A DNA stretch of 64,000 bases from Eubacteriaceae bacterium. GTDB lineage: Bacteria; Bacillota; Clostridia; Lachnospirales; Lachnospiraceae. The DNA lies in assembly GCA_902363805.1 (NCBI GenBank), contig CABJBF010000001.1, forward strand, positions 124,001-188,000. Reading direction: 5' to 3'. The notes under the pieces are model-generated. The model was given only the letters and a program-made list of their open reading frames with translations. It was not told the DNA's origin and did no database searches. This document shows positions 17,813-27,518 of the stretch, piece after piece. Position numbers and translations under genes: made by a program. How positions within the stretch are numbered: the first letter of the stretch is position 1; every line of letters starts with the position of its first letter.

Positions 17813-18963
17813 CAGCAAAAGAAAAAATGACTGCTCCGATTTCATCTGTTGGCGCAGATGTGGAACAGCCATCAAGTAATAAATTAACCAACCAAAGTAT
17901 AGCAGATTTGCCCGGTAAGGGCAATCTGCAAGCCACAAATAATGTGGAAAATACAGCAAAATCAGCAAATAAAAAGAATCCAGATGATTTGGAAACAGTT
18001 TCTATGATGGAATTATACGACACTGCATATCCACCCAAACTGCCGATTGTAGATGGACTTCTGTATAACGGAACGTATCTGTTTGTGGGGTCACCGAAAA
18101 TTGGAAAATCATTCTTTATGGCACAGATCGGGTATCACATCAGTAAAGGAATTCCATTGTGGGGCTTTTCAGTCAGACAGGGAACGGTTCTGTACTTGGC
18201 ATTGGAAGATGATTATGCAAGATTGCAAAAACGGTTATCACAGATGTTTGGAATGGAAGGCAGTGAGAATTTTTATTTTGCTACAAAATCCAAATCACTC
18301 AATGACGGACTGGAAAAGCAGCTTGTAACGTTTGTGACAGAGCATAAAGATGCAAGATTGATTATCATTGATACTCTTCAGAAGGTTCGAGAGGTTGGTG
18401 GAGATAAATTCAGTTATGCTGGCGATTATGAGATTGTAACAAAGCTGAAAGCATTCAGTGATAAGTATGGCATCTGTTTTCTGGTTGTGCATCATACAAG
18501 GAAAATGGAATCTTCAGATAGTTTCGATATGATTTCCGGTACGAATGGTCTACTAGGAGCTGCGGATGGAGCATTTGTTATGCAGAAAGAAAAGCGTACA
18601 GATAATAAAGCAGTTCTGGAAGTAGCAGGGCGTGACCAGCAGGATCAGAAACTGTGGTTGAATTTTAATCGGGAGAGATGTGTCTGGGAACTTACCAAGA
18701 CAGAAACAGAACTTTGGAAAGAACCAGAAGATCCAGTGTTGGAAAAAATCAAAGAACTTGTAACAGAAACTACGCCAGAGTGGGCAGGAACAGCAACAGA
18801 GCTTGTGGAAGTATTGCAGGTGGAAATGCAGCCGAACGCATTATCACGAAAATTAAATGTCAGCCTGGAACGATTGATTCTGGAATATGGAATCCAATAT
18901 AAAACAGAACGGGGACACGATGGAAGAAAAATTAGATTAACCTTTGTCGGAAAACAAGCGTGA
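17809..18963 (+). CDS. RecA-fold ATPase, RepA-like helicase
   Basis: 384 residues. A low-complexity polar N-terminal region (about 1-60) precedes the ATPase core with Walker A VGSPKIGKS (about residues 89-97), a LEDDYARLQ segment and Walker B LIIIDTLQ. The C-terminus (about 305-375) looks like a winged helix. ATG overlaps the mobC stop (ATGA). Homologue by position of the element A protein at 6786, but more divergent than the integrases. Confidence 0.77.
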   Translation: MTAKEKMTAPISSVGADVEQPSSNKLTNQSIADLPGKGNLQATNNVENTAKSANKKNPDDLETVSMMELYDTAYPPKLPIVDGLLYNGTYLFVGSPKIGKSFFMAQIGYHISKGIPLWGFSVRQGTVLYLALEDDYARLQKRLSQMFGMEGSENFYFATKSKSLNDGLEKQLVTFVTEHKDARLIIIDTLQKVREVGGDKFSYAGDYEIVTKLKAFSDKYGICFLVVHHTRKMESSDSFDMISGTNGLLGAADGAFVMQKEKRTDNKAVLEVAGRDQQDQKLWLNFNRERCVWELTKTETELWKEPEDPVLEKIKELVTETTPEWAGTATELVEVLQVEMQPNALSRKLNVSLERLILEYGIQYKTERGHDGRKIRLTFVGKQA

Positions 18964-19042
18964 CGATATGTGACGGTTGTGACGGTATTTTATATAGCGT
19001 GACGGTAGTGAAAATATCGTCACTATCGTCACGACCGTCACG
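18960..19042. repeat. TGACGG iteron-like array: candidate replication origin of element B
   Basis: Four copies of GTGACG(G) in direct orientation (18961, 18970, 18979, 18999) are followed by three inverted copies (CGTCAC at 19018, 19027 and 19035). Placed directly after repA, as in element A, where an unrelated repeat sequence occupies the same position. The array probably folds into a stem and binds RepA. Confidence 0.55.
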
Positions 19043-19054
19043 GAAAGGAGAAAC

Positions 19055-19297
19055 ATGGAAAGAAAATCACAGGTACAGATACCAAAAGATTTATTACTGG
19101 CATTGTTCCAGTATCATCTTGCCGGGAACGAGGAATATCTGCCGGAGATAGAAAAAGCATTGATGGAAAAATTAGACAGTATGGTAAAACGTCAGTTATA
19201 TACAACATTCAAAACAGCACCAACCGAGGAAGAACGGGAAAAGGCAAGACAAGAGTATTTGGATAAGTGTGGATTGCATGAGAACTTTCGTTGGTAA
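19055..19297 (+). CDS. Conserved 80-residue mobile-element protein
   Basis: Ends EEREKARQEYLDKCGLHENFRW, matching the 80-residue protein at 7909 of element A. ATG with GGAAAGGAG upstream. Helical and charged. Function unknown, part of the shared backbone. Confidence 0.7.
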   Translation: MERKSQVQIPKDLLLALFQYHLAGNEEYLPEIEKALMEKLDSMVKRQLYTTFKTAPTEEEREKARQEYLDKCGLHENFRW

Positions 19298-19471
19298 AGA
19301 TTCTGCTTGATGACCTTATGACAGGAGCGTGCCACGCACCTGTAAATAGCAGACAAAGAGAAGGTTTGTAAGGTGTAGCCGGTAGTTGATTGGCGAAGAA
19401 AAAACTTTTCAAAAGGGGGCCCTGATTCAGGGCGTCCCTGCGGAAATGATAAATGAAGGGAGAATGACACC

Positions 19472-19699
19472 ATGAGAGAAGGAAGATTAGGTTACAACAG
19501 TTATAACAAAAGATATGGATTATTGTCATCAGACTTGTGGATTGATCTAGGATTTCACTGCGGAGAATGTCTGGAAGTTCTAGTTGATGATCAGTGGGTA
19601 AAGACACGAATGGAAATGAATCTGGCGAGAGAATGGTATTTGGTTGGAACACCGTATTGCGGAGATTTGGAGTATGTACGGGTAAGGATACTGGAATAA
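19472..19699 (+). CDS. DUF5348-like small protein
   Basis: 75 residues (REGRLGYNSYNKRYGLL...DLGFHCGECLEVLVDDQWV...EWYLVGT), a compact beta-rich protein common in mobile elements of Lachnospiraceae and matching what I recall of DUF5348. GAAGGGAG upstream of the ATG. Role unknown, in the mobilization region of element B. Confidence 0.65.
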   Translation: MREGRLGYNSYNKRYGLLSSDLWIDLGFHCGECLEVLVDDQWVKTRMEMNLAREWYLVGTPYCGDLEYVRVRILE

Positions 19700-20062
19700 A
19701 GCAGACAAGAAGCGTAATAATCGGTTTGTTGTTAGTGAAAAAATAAGTCCGGATACGGGCAGAAAAAGAGGGCGGATACGCCCAAAATGAAAAGTGAAAG
19801 CCAAGTTATGACAGAGGCAGGAAGTATCTCACAAAGCCCTCGGCGTTTGAGAGCGAAATACACCCATCGCACAAATCAAAGATTTGTACTCAGGATATTT
19901 CGCCCTGCCGGGGTGCTAAGTGCCAGTGGCACTTGCTAAGCACCGACCGAAGCGGAGCGTAGACCAATATAGCCGGAAACGGCAGTAAGTTCGTAAACGG
20001 ATGCCAATACATCCACTCACAAATAATATGGCAGAATTTACTTTGCCGAAGACAAGGAGGGA
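19700..20062. other. Structured intergenic region before the relaxase: candidate oriT
   Basis: No gene seen. ACAAATC-AAA-GATTTGT (19871-19887) and a long stem GGTGCTAAGTGCC/GGCACTT-GCTA-AGCACC (19912-19944, with a bulge), plus a repeated CGGATACG (about 19751 and 19773). Dense dyads next to a relaxase gene are typical of oriT. Confidence 0.5.
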
Positions 20063-21589
20063 ATGCCTATCGGAAGAAATTCATTTATTCAAATGACAAA
20101 ACTAAGCAATGTAAAAGGCAGAATCACTTATATATCCAGTCACGCAAAACAGGAAAATCTCTATGCAGTTTATGAAACCACAGAACGGAAATTTTGGCGG
20201 GAACTTGCAAAATATAATCAGGAAGAATTTGCAAAAAGTGGAACAGAAGGAAAATGTATTGAGGCAAGAGAACTGATCATTGCTTTGCCAGAAAGTTTTA
20301 CAGAATATCAACCGGATAGATTGCTACAGCTTTTTACAAATCATTTTAAACAGAATTATGGAACAGAGTGTATTGCTGCTTTGCACCACAATAAAAGAAA
20401 GACCAATTATCACATTCATTTGATATTTGCAGAACGGAAACTACTGGATGAACCAATCATTAAGATTGCCAGCAGAAATATGTTTTATGATGAAAATGGA
20501 AAACATGTCCGAACCAAAAAAGAGATATTAGGAGAAGATGGCGAAATCCGGGAAGGCTGCAGTATCATAAAAAAAGGTGAAGTATATGAGAAAAAATTGT
20601 TTACAGTGAAAGAGGAACGCTTCAAGAGCAATTCATTTCTGGATGAGGTAAAGCATTCTTATACAGATTTAATCAATATTTATGTGCAGGACGAGAGCCA
20701 GAAGTTGCAGGTATTTGAGCGTGGCAGTGTGTATCTTGCAACAAAGAAAATTGGAAAAAATAATCCGAAAGCACAGGAAATAGAAGCAGATAATCAAAAA
20801 CGCCGGGAATGGAATAGAGCTGTTGATATGGCATTGATTAGTGGAGTGCCGGAACCGAAGATAATGGAAGTGAAGCGGAAAGAAATCACGGAGCCGATTA
20901 GGAAATCCATTGCCCGGCGTGGAAACAGACCACGCTTATTTTCCAGAGTTGTAACAGTGGCTGTTGAGGCATTGGAGTTTTTGATAGCAAGTGTGCTGTT
21001 TAAGAAACCCAGGGAAGTGCCAAAACAGACAGAGCAAACGGAAACTGAACACCCAGAGCATGTTGCAGAAAATAGCACGGCAGCAGTCAAGACAACAAAA
21101 GAAGAAAAGGCAGAACCGGAACAACCTAAAATGACGAGGCTTGCATCAAAGTATCCGAAACTATCTAAAGTGAATAAAGAACTGGAAGATCAAAACAGTG
21201 CAATTCAACAGAAACAAAAACAGCTTTCTGCAAAGAAGAAAGAACTGTCAGAGGTAAAGGGATGGTTTAGAGGAAGAAAGAAAAAAGAATTGCAGAAAGA
21301 AATTGATGAACTGAAAAGCCAGATCAGAGATATGAAAGATTACCTTCCGAGGATTGTGCAGAAGATCGGTTATAGAAGTGTACAGGATTTTTTTAAAGAT
21401 TTTAAGGCTTCTCAAACTGAGTATAGTCAGTATCGAATTGCAATAGAAAAATGGAAGAAAGAAACTGGCAAAGAGCCAGTAGCACATGGTATTAGGGCGA
21501 AGCTGGCAGAAAAGAAACAAGAAATACAGAATGAACAGAAAAATAAACAGCATATCCGGAGTCAGAACAAAGATCGGGGAGCAAGATAG
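20063..21589 (+). CDS. MobA/MobL-family relaxase
   Basis: Nicks oriT and leads the transferred strand. 508 residues; ATG preceded by AAGGAGGG. The N-terminal ~190 residues form the relaxase domain with an early Tyr in ITYISSH and the metal-binding histidine motif HHNKRKTNYHIHLIF (about residues 112-126). A C-terminal coiled coil (about 360-500, Lys/Glu/Gln-rich) is typical of accessory regions of MobA/MobL proteins. It is the only relaxase in the window. Confidence 0.88.
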   Translation: MPIGRNSFIQMTKLSNVKGRITYISSHAKQENLYAVYETTERKFWRELAKYNQEEFAKSGTEGKCIEARELIIALPESFTEYQPDRLLQLFTNHFKQNYGTECIAALHHNKRKTNYHIHLIFAERKLLDEPIIKIASRNMFYDENGKHVRTKKEILGEDGEIREGCSIIKKGEVYEKKLFTVKEERFKSNSFLDEVKHSYTDLINIYVQDESQKLQVFERGSVYLATKKIGKNNPKAQEIEADNQKRREWNRAVDMALISGVPEPKIMEVKRKEITEPIRKSIARRGNRPRLFSRVVTVAVEALEFLIASVLFKKPREVPKQTEQTETEHPEHVAENSTAAVKTTKEEKAEPEQPKMTRLASKYPKLSKVNKELEDQNSAIQQKQKQLSAKKKELSEVKGWFRGRKKKELQKEIDELKSQIRDMKDYLPRIVQKIGYRSVQDFFKDFKASQTEYSQYRIAIEKWKKETGKEPVAHGIRAKLAEKKQEIQNEQKNKQHIRSQNKDRGAR

Positions 21590-21599
21590 GAGGACAATC

Positions 21600-21977
21600 A
21601 TGGAGAAACACATTATGGGAGAAAATGGAATCAGTTATACTTTAGGAGAGGACGGTCTGTATTATCCAGACCTGTACCTCCCAGAAGAGACAGAGTATCC
21701 GATTGGAAAGTATGGAATGTTGAGAAAAACTTACTTGAAAGATCATCGGAAAGGATTATATCTGGAATTGGTGCTTGCCGGGAAGTTGAATGAGCATTTG
21801 CATCAGACTGACGAGGAGTGTAATCAGATGATGGACAGATTGGTGGAGCAGATGAAAGAAGTGCATGGAGTGACGGAAGAACTGAAGATGCAGGATCAGA
21901 TGGCATGGGTTGGGAAAATGAATAATATCCGGGCTTGTGCGGAGGAGATTGCATTGAATAAAATAGTATATAGATAA
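21600..21977 (+). CDS. TnpV-like transposon protein
   Basis: 125 residues (YPIGKYGMLRKTYLKDHRKGLYLELVLAGKLNEHLHQTDEECNQ), matching the TnpV family found in clostridial conjugative and mobilizable elements. ATG 10 nt after the relaxase stop with AGGAGGAC upstream. Function unresolved. The gene is followed by a strong terminator that ends the backbone operon. Confidence 0.75.
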   Translation: MEKHIMGENGISYTLGEDGLYYPDLYLPEETEYPIGKYGMLRKTYLKDHRKGLYLELVLAGKLNEHLHQTDEECNQMMDRLVEQMKEVHGVTEELKMQDQMAWVGKMNNIRACAEEIALNKIVYR

Positions 21978-21981
21978 ATGG

Positions 21982-22010
21982 AAAAGGTGGTTATAGTTGC
22001 CACCTTTTTT
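21982..22010 (+). terminator. Terminator of the mobilization operon
   Basis: AAAAGGTGG, 9 nt loop, CCACCTTTTTT. It separates backbone genes from the cargo genes of element B. Confidence 0.85.
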
Positions 22011-22072
22011 AATTGTAGGTGGAGCATATTTGTGAAAACATGATGGAGCAATTCTCACAATTGTGATAAAAT

Positions 22073-22861
22073 TTGAATAGAACTATATCTGCGTTAGATA
22101 TAATTCATGAGCTTTTAAAGAATATGAAGATTGGAATTTTGAGGAAAATGGAAAAGAAAAAAATGACGCAAGAAGACATTATGAAATTATTAGACTCTTG
22201 CTATGAAAAATGTTTAAATGGAATACCGATGGTCAGTCCTGGTGTTGAAGATATGGCAAATGATTATTTGTCAAAGCATGAGACAAAGGAAAAAGCTTGT
22301 AGAGATATGCTGAAAAATCAAATTGCCAAATGTACAACATCAGGAGTTGTAACAGGACTGGGTGGCTTTATAACAATGCCGGTTGCGATACCAGCGAATA
22401 TAGGAAGTGTAATTTATGTACAAATGCGGATGATAGCTTGTACAGCATATATGGCTGATTATGATTTGAATAGTGATCAGACACAAACTTTTGTATATGC
22501 TTGTCTTGCAGGAGTTGCAGTGAATAGTTTGTTAAAACAGGCAGGAATCAAATTTGGTGTAAAATTTGCAAATGGTGTTATAAAAAAGATACCAGGGAAG
22601 GTCCTGACAAAGATTAATCAGAAGGTTGGCTTCAGATTTATTACGAAATTTGGTTCAAAAGGAATCGTAAATCTTGGAAAGATGTTACCAGGAGTAGGTG
22701 CTATTGTAGGTGGCGGATTGGATTTGGTGGAAACAAAGGTTATCGCAGATCGCGCATATAAATGGTTTATGACAGGAGACTTTTCTGTCAAAGGTGAGAG
22801 TGACGACGATGTTATAGATATAGATGATAATGATTATAATACAACGGAAATTAAAGAATAG
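22073..22861 (+). CDS. EcsC-family protein
   Basis: Up to 262 residues; the start is uncertain because no in-frame candidate has a clear ribosome site (M at 22148 or 22163 are alternatives). The middle holds Gly/Ala-rich hydrophobic segments (TTSGVVTGLGGFITMPVAIPANIGSVIYVQMRMI; LAGVAVNSLLKQAG; LPGVGAIVGGGLDLVETKVIADRAYKWF) of the EcsC family, likely membrane-associated. A very acidic tail ends the protein. First cargo gene of element B. Molecular function unknown. Confidence 0.72.
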   Translation: MNRTISALDIIHELLKNMKIGILRKMEKKKMTQEDIMKLLDSCYEKCLNGIPMVSPGVEDMANDYLSKHETKEKACRDMLKNQIAKCTTSGVVTGLGGFITMPVAIPANIGSVIYVQMRMIACTAYMADYDLNSDQTQTFVYACLAGVAVNSLLKQAGIKFGVKFANGVIKKIPGKVLTKINQKVGFRFITKFGSKGIVNLGKMLPGVGAIVGGGLDLVETKVIADRAYKWFMTGDFSVKGESDDDVIDIDDNDYNTTEIKE

Positions 22862-22944
22862 AACATATGTTCTGCAAAACGTTGAAAAAGGGTCTGTGCT
22901 ATAGTATAATAGAAAGAAATAGAAGGCTTGTAGGTAGGTGGAAT

Positions 22945-24432
22945 ATGCTAGAAAAAATTATAGAACTTACAAACGAATATATAGAGAGTATGCCGAAAAA
23001 AGAACGTAAAACATATGGACAGTTTTTTACCAGTATGGAAACTGCTCGTTTTATGGCGGGATTATATAAGTTGGATGAGAAAACAGGCAGAGTAAGTGTG
23101 CTTGATGCAGGGGCTGGTTCAGGTATATTATCATGTGCTTTTATTGAGCGAATGGAAACAATAGATTCTATTCAGGAGATTGAGCTTACCTGCTATGAGA
23201 ACGATGAAAATGTATTGCCATTGTTGAAACGTAATCTGGAATATTGTAAAGAAGAGACAAGAAAAAAACTTACAGTTAATATCGTTGAAGATAATTATAT
23301 TTTGAGTCAGTATTTGGATTTTAATCATATGTTGGGAGGAAATGCAGAGCCTAAGAAATATGATTTTGTGATTGGAAATCCGCCGTATATGAAAATTCCG
23401 AAAGATGCGCCAGAAGCAACAGCGATGCCAGAGGTATGTTATGGTGCGCCGAATTTGTATTTTATTTTTGCATCTATGGGATTATTTAATTTATGTAAAA
23501 ATGGAGAGATGGTTTACATCATTCCGAGATCATGGACATCAGGAGCGTATTTTAAACGTTTTCGGGAATATTTTCTGACAGAGGGAAAATTGGAACATAT
23601 TCATCTTTTTGTCAGCAGAAATAAGGTTTTCGACAAAGAAAGTGTGTTACAGGAAACAATTATTATTAAAGTAAGAAAGACGAGTGAAAAGCCAGAAAAC
23701 GTTACGATTACATCCTCGAAATCAAATAGTGATTTTGGGGAGCTGACATCATTAACAGTTCCGTATGATCTGGTTGTAGCAGGATCAGATTATTATGTTT
23801 ATCTTGTGACAGATGAAAATGAAGTGGAAGTATTAAAGAAATTGCATAAATTTGATAAGACACTTCCAGCAATAGGAGTAAAAATGAAAACGGGATTGAC
23901 CGTAGATTTCCGTAATCGTGATATTTTGAGGGATGAAGCGGAAGAAGGGGCAATACCTTTATTTTATTCACAGCATATAAAGCAAGGAAAGGTAGAATTT
24001 CCAATCCAGAAAGAACATGAATATGTGGTGACAGAACAAAAGGGATTAATGCAAGATAACAAGAACTATCTATTTGTAAAGCGATTTACAGCAAAGGAAG
24101 AACCACGAAGATTACAGTGTGGAGTATATTTAGCTAAAAGATTTCCGCAGTACCAAAAGATAAGTACACAGAATAAAATTAATTTTGTGGACGGTGTATT
24201 AACGGAAATGTCAGAATGTCTGGTGTATGGGTTGTATGTATTATTTAATTCTACACTTTATGATGAATATTATCGTATTTTAAATGGGTCTACACAGGTT
24301 AATTCAACAGAGATAAATGCAATGCCTGTGCCAGAGTTAGAGGATATTCAGGAAATGGGCAGAAAAGTGCTTAAAAGTAAGGATTATTCGGAGGCAAATT
24401 GCAATTTGATATTGGAGGGATACTGTGGATAA
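22945..24432 (+). CDS. DNA adenine-N6 methyltransferase of a BsuBI/PstI-type R-M pair
   Basis: 495 residues from the ATG at 22945 with AGGTAGGTGG upstream. Begins with KTYGQFFTS (motif X region), motif I VLDAGAGSGIL (about residues 52-62) and catalytic NPPY (about residue 150), in the amino-methyltransferase order seen in TaqI/PstI-type enzymes. The C-terminal 200 residues should hold target recognition. Its stop overlaps the GTG of the next gene, a PstI/BsuBI-family nuclease, so it should protect CTGCAG-like sites. Confidence 0.87.
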   Translation: MLEKIIELTNEYIESMPKKERKTYGQFFTSMETARFMAGLYKLDEKTGRVSVLDAGAGSGILSCAFIERMETIDSIQEIELTCYENDENVLPLLKRNLEYCKEETRKKLTVNIVEDNYILSQYLDFNHMLGGNAEPKKYDFVIGNPPYMKIPKDAPEATAMPEVCYGAPNLYFIFASMGLFNLCKNGEMVYIIPRSWTSGAYFKRFREYFLTEGKLEHIHLFVSRNKVFDKESVLQETIIIKVRKTSEKPENVTITSSKSNSDFGELTSLTVPYDLVVAGSDYYVYLVTDENEVEVLKKLHKFDKTLPAIGVKMKTGLTVDFRNRDILRDEAEEGAIPLFYSQHIKQGKVEFPIQKEHEYVVTEQKGLMQDNKNYLFVKRFTAKEEPRRLQCGVYLAKRFPQYQKISTQNKINFVDGVLTEMSECLVYGLYVLFNSTLYDEYYRILNGSTQVNSTEINAMPVPELEDIQEMGRKVLKSKDYSEANCNLILEGYCG

Positions 24433-25345
24433 GAAAATAGAGGAAACAAGAGAATTTCTGCAAACAATAGGTATGCCTAAAGCACAGCAGGCAGATATAT
24501 GCTGCTATGTGATACTGGCTATGGCAGGAATAAAGCCGGATATGTCATGGAGTGAAGCAACAAATGAGTGGATTCGTATTCATGATATTATTCAGTTTGT
24601 TAACACATTTTACGGTATGAGCTATGCAGAAAACAGCAGAGAAACATTTAGAAAGCAGGCTCTGCACAGATTCAGGACAGCTGCTTTGATAGAGGATAAT
24701 GGAAAAGCAACCAACAGTCCGAACTATCGCTACAGATTGACGGAAGAAACAATTAAAATACTGAGAACGATGGAAACACCAGCATGGAAAGAATCTATAA
24801 AGCGGTTTCTTTGTTATCATGAAAAGTTAATTGATTTGTATGCTTCTAAAAAGAAGATGACAATGATGCCAGTAAATATAAATGGTGAAAGCTTTAAATT
24901 TTCAGCAGGTAAGCATAATGAGCTGCAAAAAGCCATTATCGAGGAATTTGCACCGAGATTTGCACCAAATTCGGAGTGCTTGTACGTTGGCGATACAATA
25001 GAAAAAGATTTGGTAAAGAATGTAGAAAAATTAAAAGAACTGGGATTTGAAATTACGTTACATGATAAAATGCCTGATGTAGTACTATATCGTGAGGATA
25101 AGAATTGGATCTATTTTGTGGAATCGGTAACATCGGTCGGTCCGATGGATCCAAAGCGTATATTGGAAATTACAGAAATGACGAAAGATGTAACAGCAGG
25201 AAAAATATTTGTAACAGCATTTCTGGATTTCAAGACGTATAAAAAATTTGCGGAAGAGTTGGCTTGGGAGACGGAAGTTTGGATTGCTGAAATGCCGGAG
25301 CATATGATACATCTGAATGGCGATCGATTTATGGGACCGAGATAG
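24425..25345 (+). CDS. BsuBI/PstI-family type II restriction endonuclease
   Basis: 306 residues, close to BsuBI and PstI in length. Signature segments include HNELQKAIIEEFAPRFAP (about residues 161-178) followed by YVGDT, and MPDVVLYREDKNWIYFVESVTSVGPMDPKR (about 216-245), which contains the D..ExS nuclease core. GTG start overlaps the methyltransferase. CTGCAG specificity is expected from the family, not proven. Confidence 0.87.
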   Translation: MDKKIEETREFLQTIGMPKAQQADICCYVILAMAGIKPDMSWSEATNEWIRIHDIIQFVNTFYGMSYAENSRETFRKQALHRFRTAALIEDNGKATNSPNYRYRLTEETIKILRTMETPAWKESIKRFLCYHEKLIDLYASKKKMTMMPVNINGESFKFSAGKHNELQKAIIEEFAPRFAPNSECLYVGDTIEKDLVKNVEKLKELGFEITLHDKMPDVVLYREDKNWIYFVESVTSVGPMDPKRILEITEMTKDVTAGKIFVTAFLDFKTYKKFAEELAWETEVWIAEMPEHMIHLNGDRFMGPR

Positions 25346-25436
25346 TAAAATATTTTAGATTTATGATGATATAAGACAGTAAAAGATACGAAAGTGGATT
25401 ATGTTTGAAAATTAGACCGTAGGAAGGAGAAAAAAT

Positions 25437-25892
25437 ATGGATGATATAAAAAATATTTTTGTTTCGCATTATCATACAGATGCAGAAAGAATAGAAGATT
25501 TAAAGTCGTTGTTAGGTAAACATGGTATGACAATGAAGGATAGTTCAATCTATGAGAGTAAAAATCCCAATAATGCTCATAATGAAGAATATATAAAATC
25601 CATTATTCGACCACGAATTGATTGGGCTGGAACTACAGTTGTACTAATAGGTAAAGATACGAGTAAAAGCGAATATGTAAACTGGGAAATTGAGCATGCA
25701 GCTAGAAAAGGAAAACGAATTGTGGGTGTTTATTTGCCGGGGGAAAGTGATAGTGAACTTCCGGAAGCATTGAATAAATATGGAAATTCACTTCAAAAAT
25801 GGAATGGGGAAAGTATTATTTCTGGGATTAATGGCGATAATACATGGAATGGACCTAGTAGAAATTGGGGGACGGAAAGAGTAACCTGCTAA
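25437..25892 (+). CDS. TIR-like protein (ThsB/DUF1863 type)
   Basis: 151 residues with AAGGAGAAAAA before the ATG. It opens IFVSHYHTDAERIEDLKSLLG and contains TTVVLIGKDTSKSEYVNWEIEHAARKGKRIVGVYLPG, the pattern of the Thoeris ThsB TIR-like family. The Glu residues in NWEIE (about residues 83-87) are candidates for the catalytic position of NAD-processing TIRs. It lies 16 nt upstream of the Nmad2 gene, which strongly suggests one transcript. In Thoeris, ThsB makes a signal for ThsA; no ThsA is present here, so the partner would be different. Confidence 0.82.
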   Translation: MDDIKNIFVSHYHTDAERIEDLKSLLGKHGMTMKDSSIYESKNPNNAHNEEYIKSIIRPRIDWAGTTVVLIGKDTSKSEYVNWEIEHAARKGKRIVGVYLPGESDSELPEALNKYGNSLQKWNGESIISGINGDNTWNGPSRNWGTERVTC

Positions 25893-25908
25893 AATAGGGG
25901 AGGTATAA

Positions 25909-26526
25909 ATGTATTTATATTCATATGTAATTACCAGAGATTACGGATTTGCACCAAATCCATTTTGGAATATTTGTTCATTGGCAACATGTAAACCTCA
26001 AATTAGAGAACGAGCATTAAAAGGCGATTGGATTGCTGGTTTTGGAGGTGCAAATACAGCAATAACACATAAAATGGTTTTTTTAATGCAAGTTGATGAA
26101 ATATGTACATTTGATGAGTATTGGGTAGATCCTAGATTTTTTATGAAAAAACCTCGTTTTGATGGAAATTATCAGCAATGTTATGGTGACAATATTTATC
26201 ATCACATTGGTAACAAATGGATGCAAGAAAATTCACATCACAGTTATGCTGATGGAATAAATAAGAATAATCTTATTCATGATACAAGGATAGATCGGGT
26301 ATTGATATCTTTTCACTATTGGTATTTTGGAGAAAATGCTATAGAACTTCCCCAAAAATTCACAGAGGCAATTGCTACTGGAAGGGAATATAAAAAACTG
26401 CAAAATAATATTTGTGCAGATATTACTAGTTGGGTTGGAAATTATTATGAGATGGGACAGCATGGTCTGCCTTATAAGTGGAAAAAATTTGGACAGTTTG
26501 TTAGGTTTGAAGGCGAAAAGCAATGA
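25909..26526 (+). CDS. Nmad2-family putative nucleotide-modification protein
   Basis: 205 residues beginning LYSYVITRDYGFAPNPFWNICSLATCKPQIRERALKGDWIAGFG, the N-terminal signature of the Nmad2 (nucleotide modification associated domain 2) family as I know it. Several conserved His/Asp/Trp residues follow (DEYWVDPRF, YHHIGNKW). The family was defined by its repeated association with base-modification enzymes; biochemical activity is unknown. Start has GGGGAGG upstream; its TGA overlaps the ATG of the next gene (ATGA), so the two are translationally coupled. Confidence 0.8.
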   Translation: MYLYSYVITRDYGFAPNPFWNICSLATCKPQIRERALKGDWIAGFGGANTAITHKMVFLMQVDEICTFDEYWVDPRFFMKKPRFDGNYQQCYGDNIYHHIGNKWMQENSHHSYADGINKNNLIHDTRIDRVLISFHYWYFGENAIELPQKFTEAIATGREYKKLQNNICADITSWVGNYYEMGQHGLPYKWKKFGQFVRFEGEKQ

Positions 26527-27518
26527 TTATAAATATACAAAAAGAAGGATTAAAAAAGACTAAAGTATACGATACATATTGGAAATTTGCATGTGAGCGC
26601 CAGAATATTTTTATGCGTAAATTGATGGGAGAAAAAGATAACCTTACGGAAGATATTATTTTAAGAGAGTATAAGTTTACAAATACCTATAGGGCGAGTG
26701 ATAGAGTAAGCCAATATTTAATAAAAAATGTCATTTATCAAAGAGGGTATACAGAAGAAGATACTATATTTCGAATTTTGCTTTTTAAAATATTTAATAA
26801 AATAGAAACATGGGAAAAGCTAGAAAATATTTTCGGGAGACTTAATTACGAAAACTTTGATGTTGATCAGTATGGTAAAGTCTTGAATATTTTTTTCGAA
26901 CAAGGAGAAAAATTGTATTCGGGTGCATATATAATGGCATCAGGAAAGTCGGCGTTTGGGTATGAACGTAAGTTTATGAATCATTTAATGTTAATAGATT
27001 ATATGATGAAAAATCATATTACCAAAAAAATTATGCATTGCCGAAATTTAGAAGAACTTTATAATACGTTGTTGGCATATCCAACTATTGGAACTTTTCT
27101 AGCATACCAATATGCTGTTGATATTAATTATTCAGAATTGGTGAATTTTGATGAAATGGAATTTGTAGTTGCTGGACCTGGGGCAAAAGCTGGAATACGA
27201 AAAAGTTTTAGCAATTCGGATGAGTATTCGCAAGAGTATATTATAAGATATATGTGTGAACACCAAGAAGAAGAATTTCAACGTTTAGGTTTAAAGTTTT
27301 CAACTCTTGGGGGACGGAAACTTCAGCTTATAGATTGTCAAAATATTTTTTGCGAAACGGATAAGTATTCTCGTGTTAAGTATCCAGAGATTATAGATTG
27401 TAATGGGCGAACGAGAATTAAACAAAGATATAGAATGCGAGAAGATAAAATAGCTTATTTTTATCCTCCAAAATGGGGAATAAATGATAAAATAGAGGAA
27501 TTTTATGGGAGTAAATGA
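26523..27518 (+). CDS. 5-hmdU-DNA-kinase helical domain / aGPT-Pplase-like protein
   Basis: 331 residues. Motifs KVYDTYWKFACERQNIF, LREYKFTNTYRASDRVSQYLI, LLFKIFNKIETWE, then a helix-hairpin-helix-like LLAYPTIGTFLAYQYAVDINYS (about residues 190-211), FVVAGPGAKAGIRKSF and a C-terminal QLIDCQNIFCE...TRIKQRY...PPKWGIN. This is the glycosylase-related family annotated as 5-hmdU DNA kinase helical domain or alpha-glutamyl/putrescinyl thymine pyrophosphorylase, known from phages with hypermodified thymidine. It would act on 5-hydroxymethyluracil in DNA. It overlaps the gene before it by 4 nt and the gene after it by 14 nt. Confidence 0.82.
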   Translation: MIINIQKEGLKKTKVYDTYWKFACERQNIFMRKLMGEKDNLTEDIILREYKFTNTYRASDRVSQYLIKNVIYQRGYTEEDTIFRILLFKIFNKIETWEKLENIFGRLNYENFDVDQYGKVLNIFFEQGEKLYSGAYIMASGKSAFGYERKFMNHLMLIDYMMKNHITKKIMHCRNLEELYNTLLAYPTIGTFLAYQYAVDINYSELVNFDEMEFVVAGPGAKAGIRKSFSNSDEYSQEYIIRYMCEHQEEEFQRLGLKFSTLGGRKLQLIDCQNIFCETDKYSRVKYPEIIDCNGRTRIKQRYRMREDKIAYFYPPKWGINDKIEEFYGSK

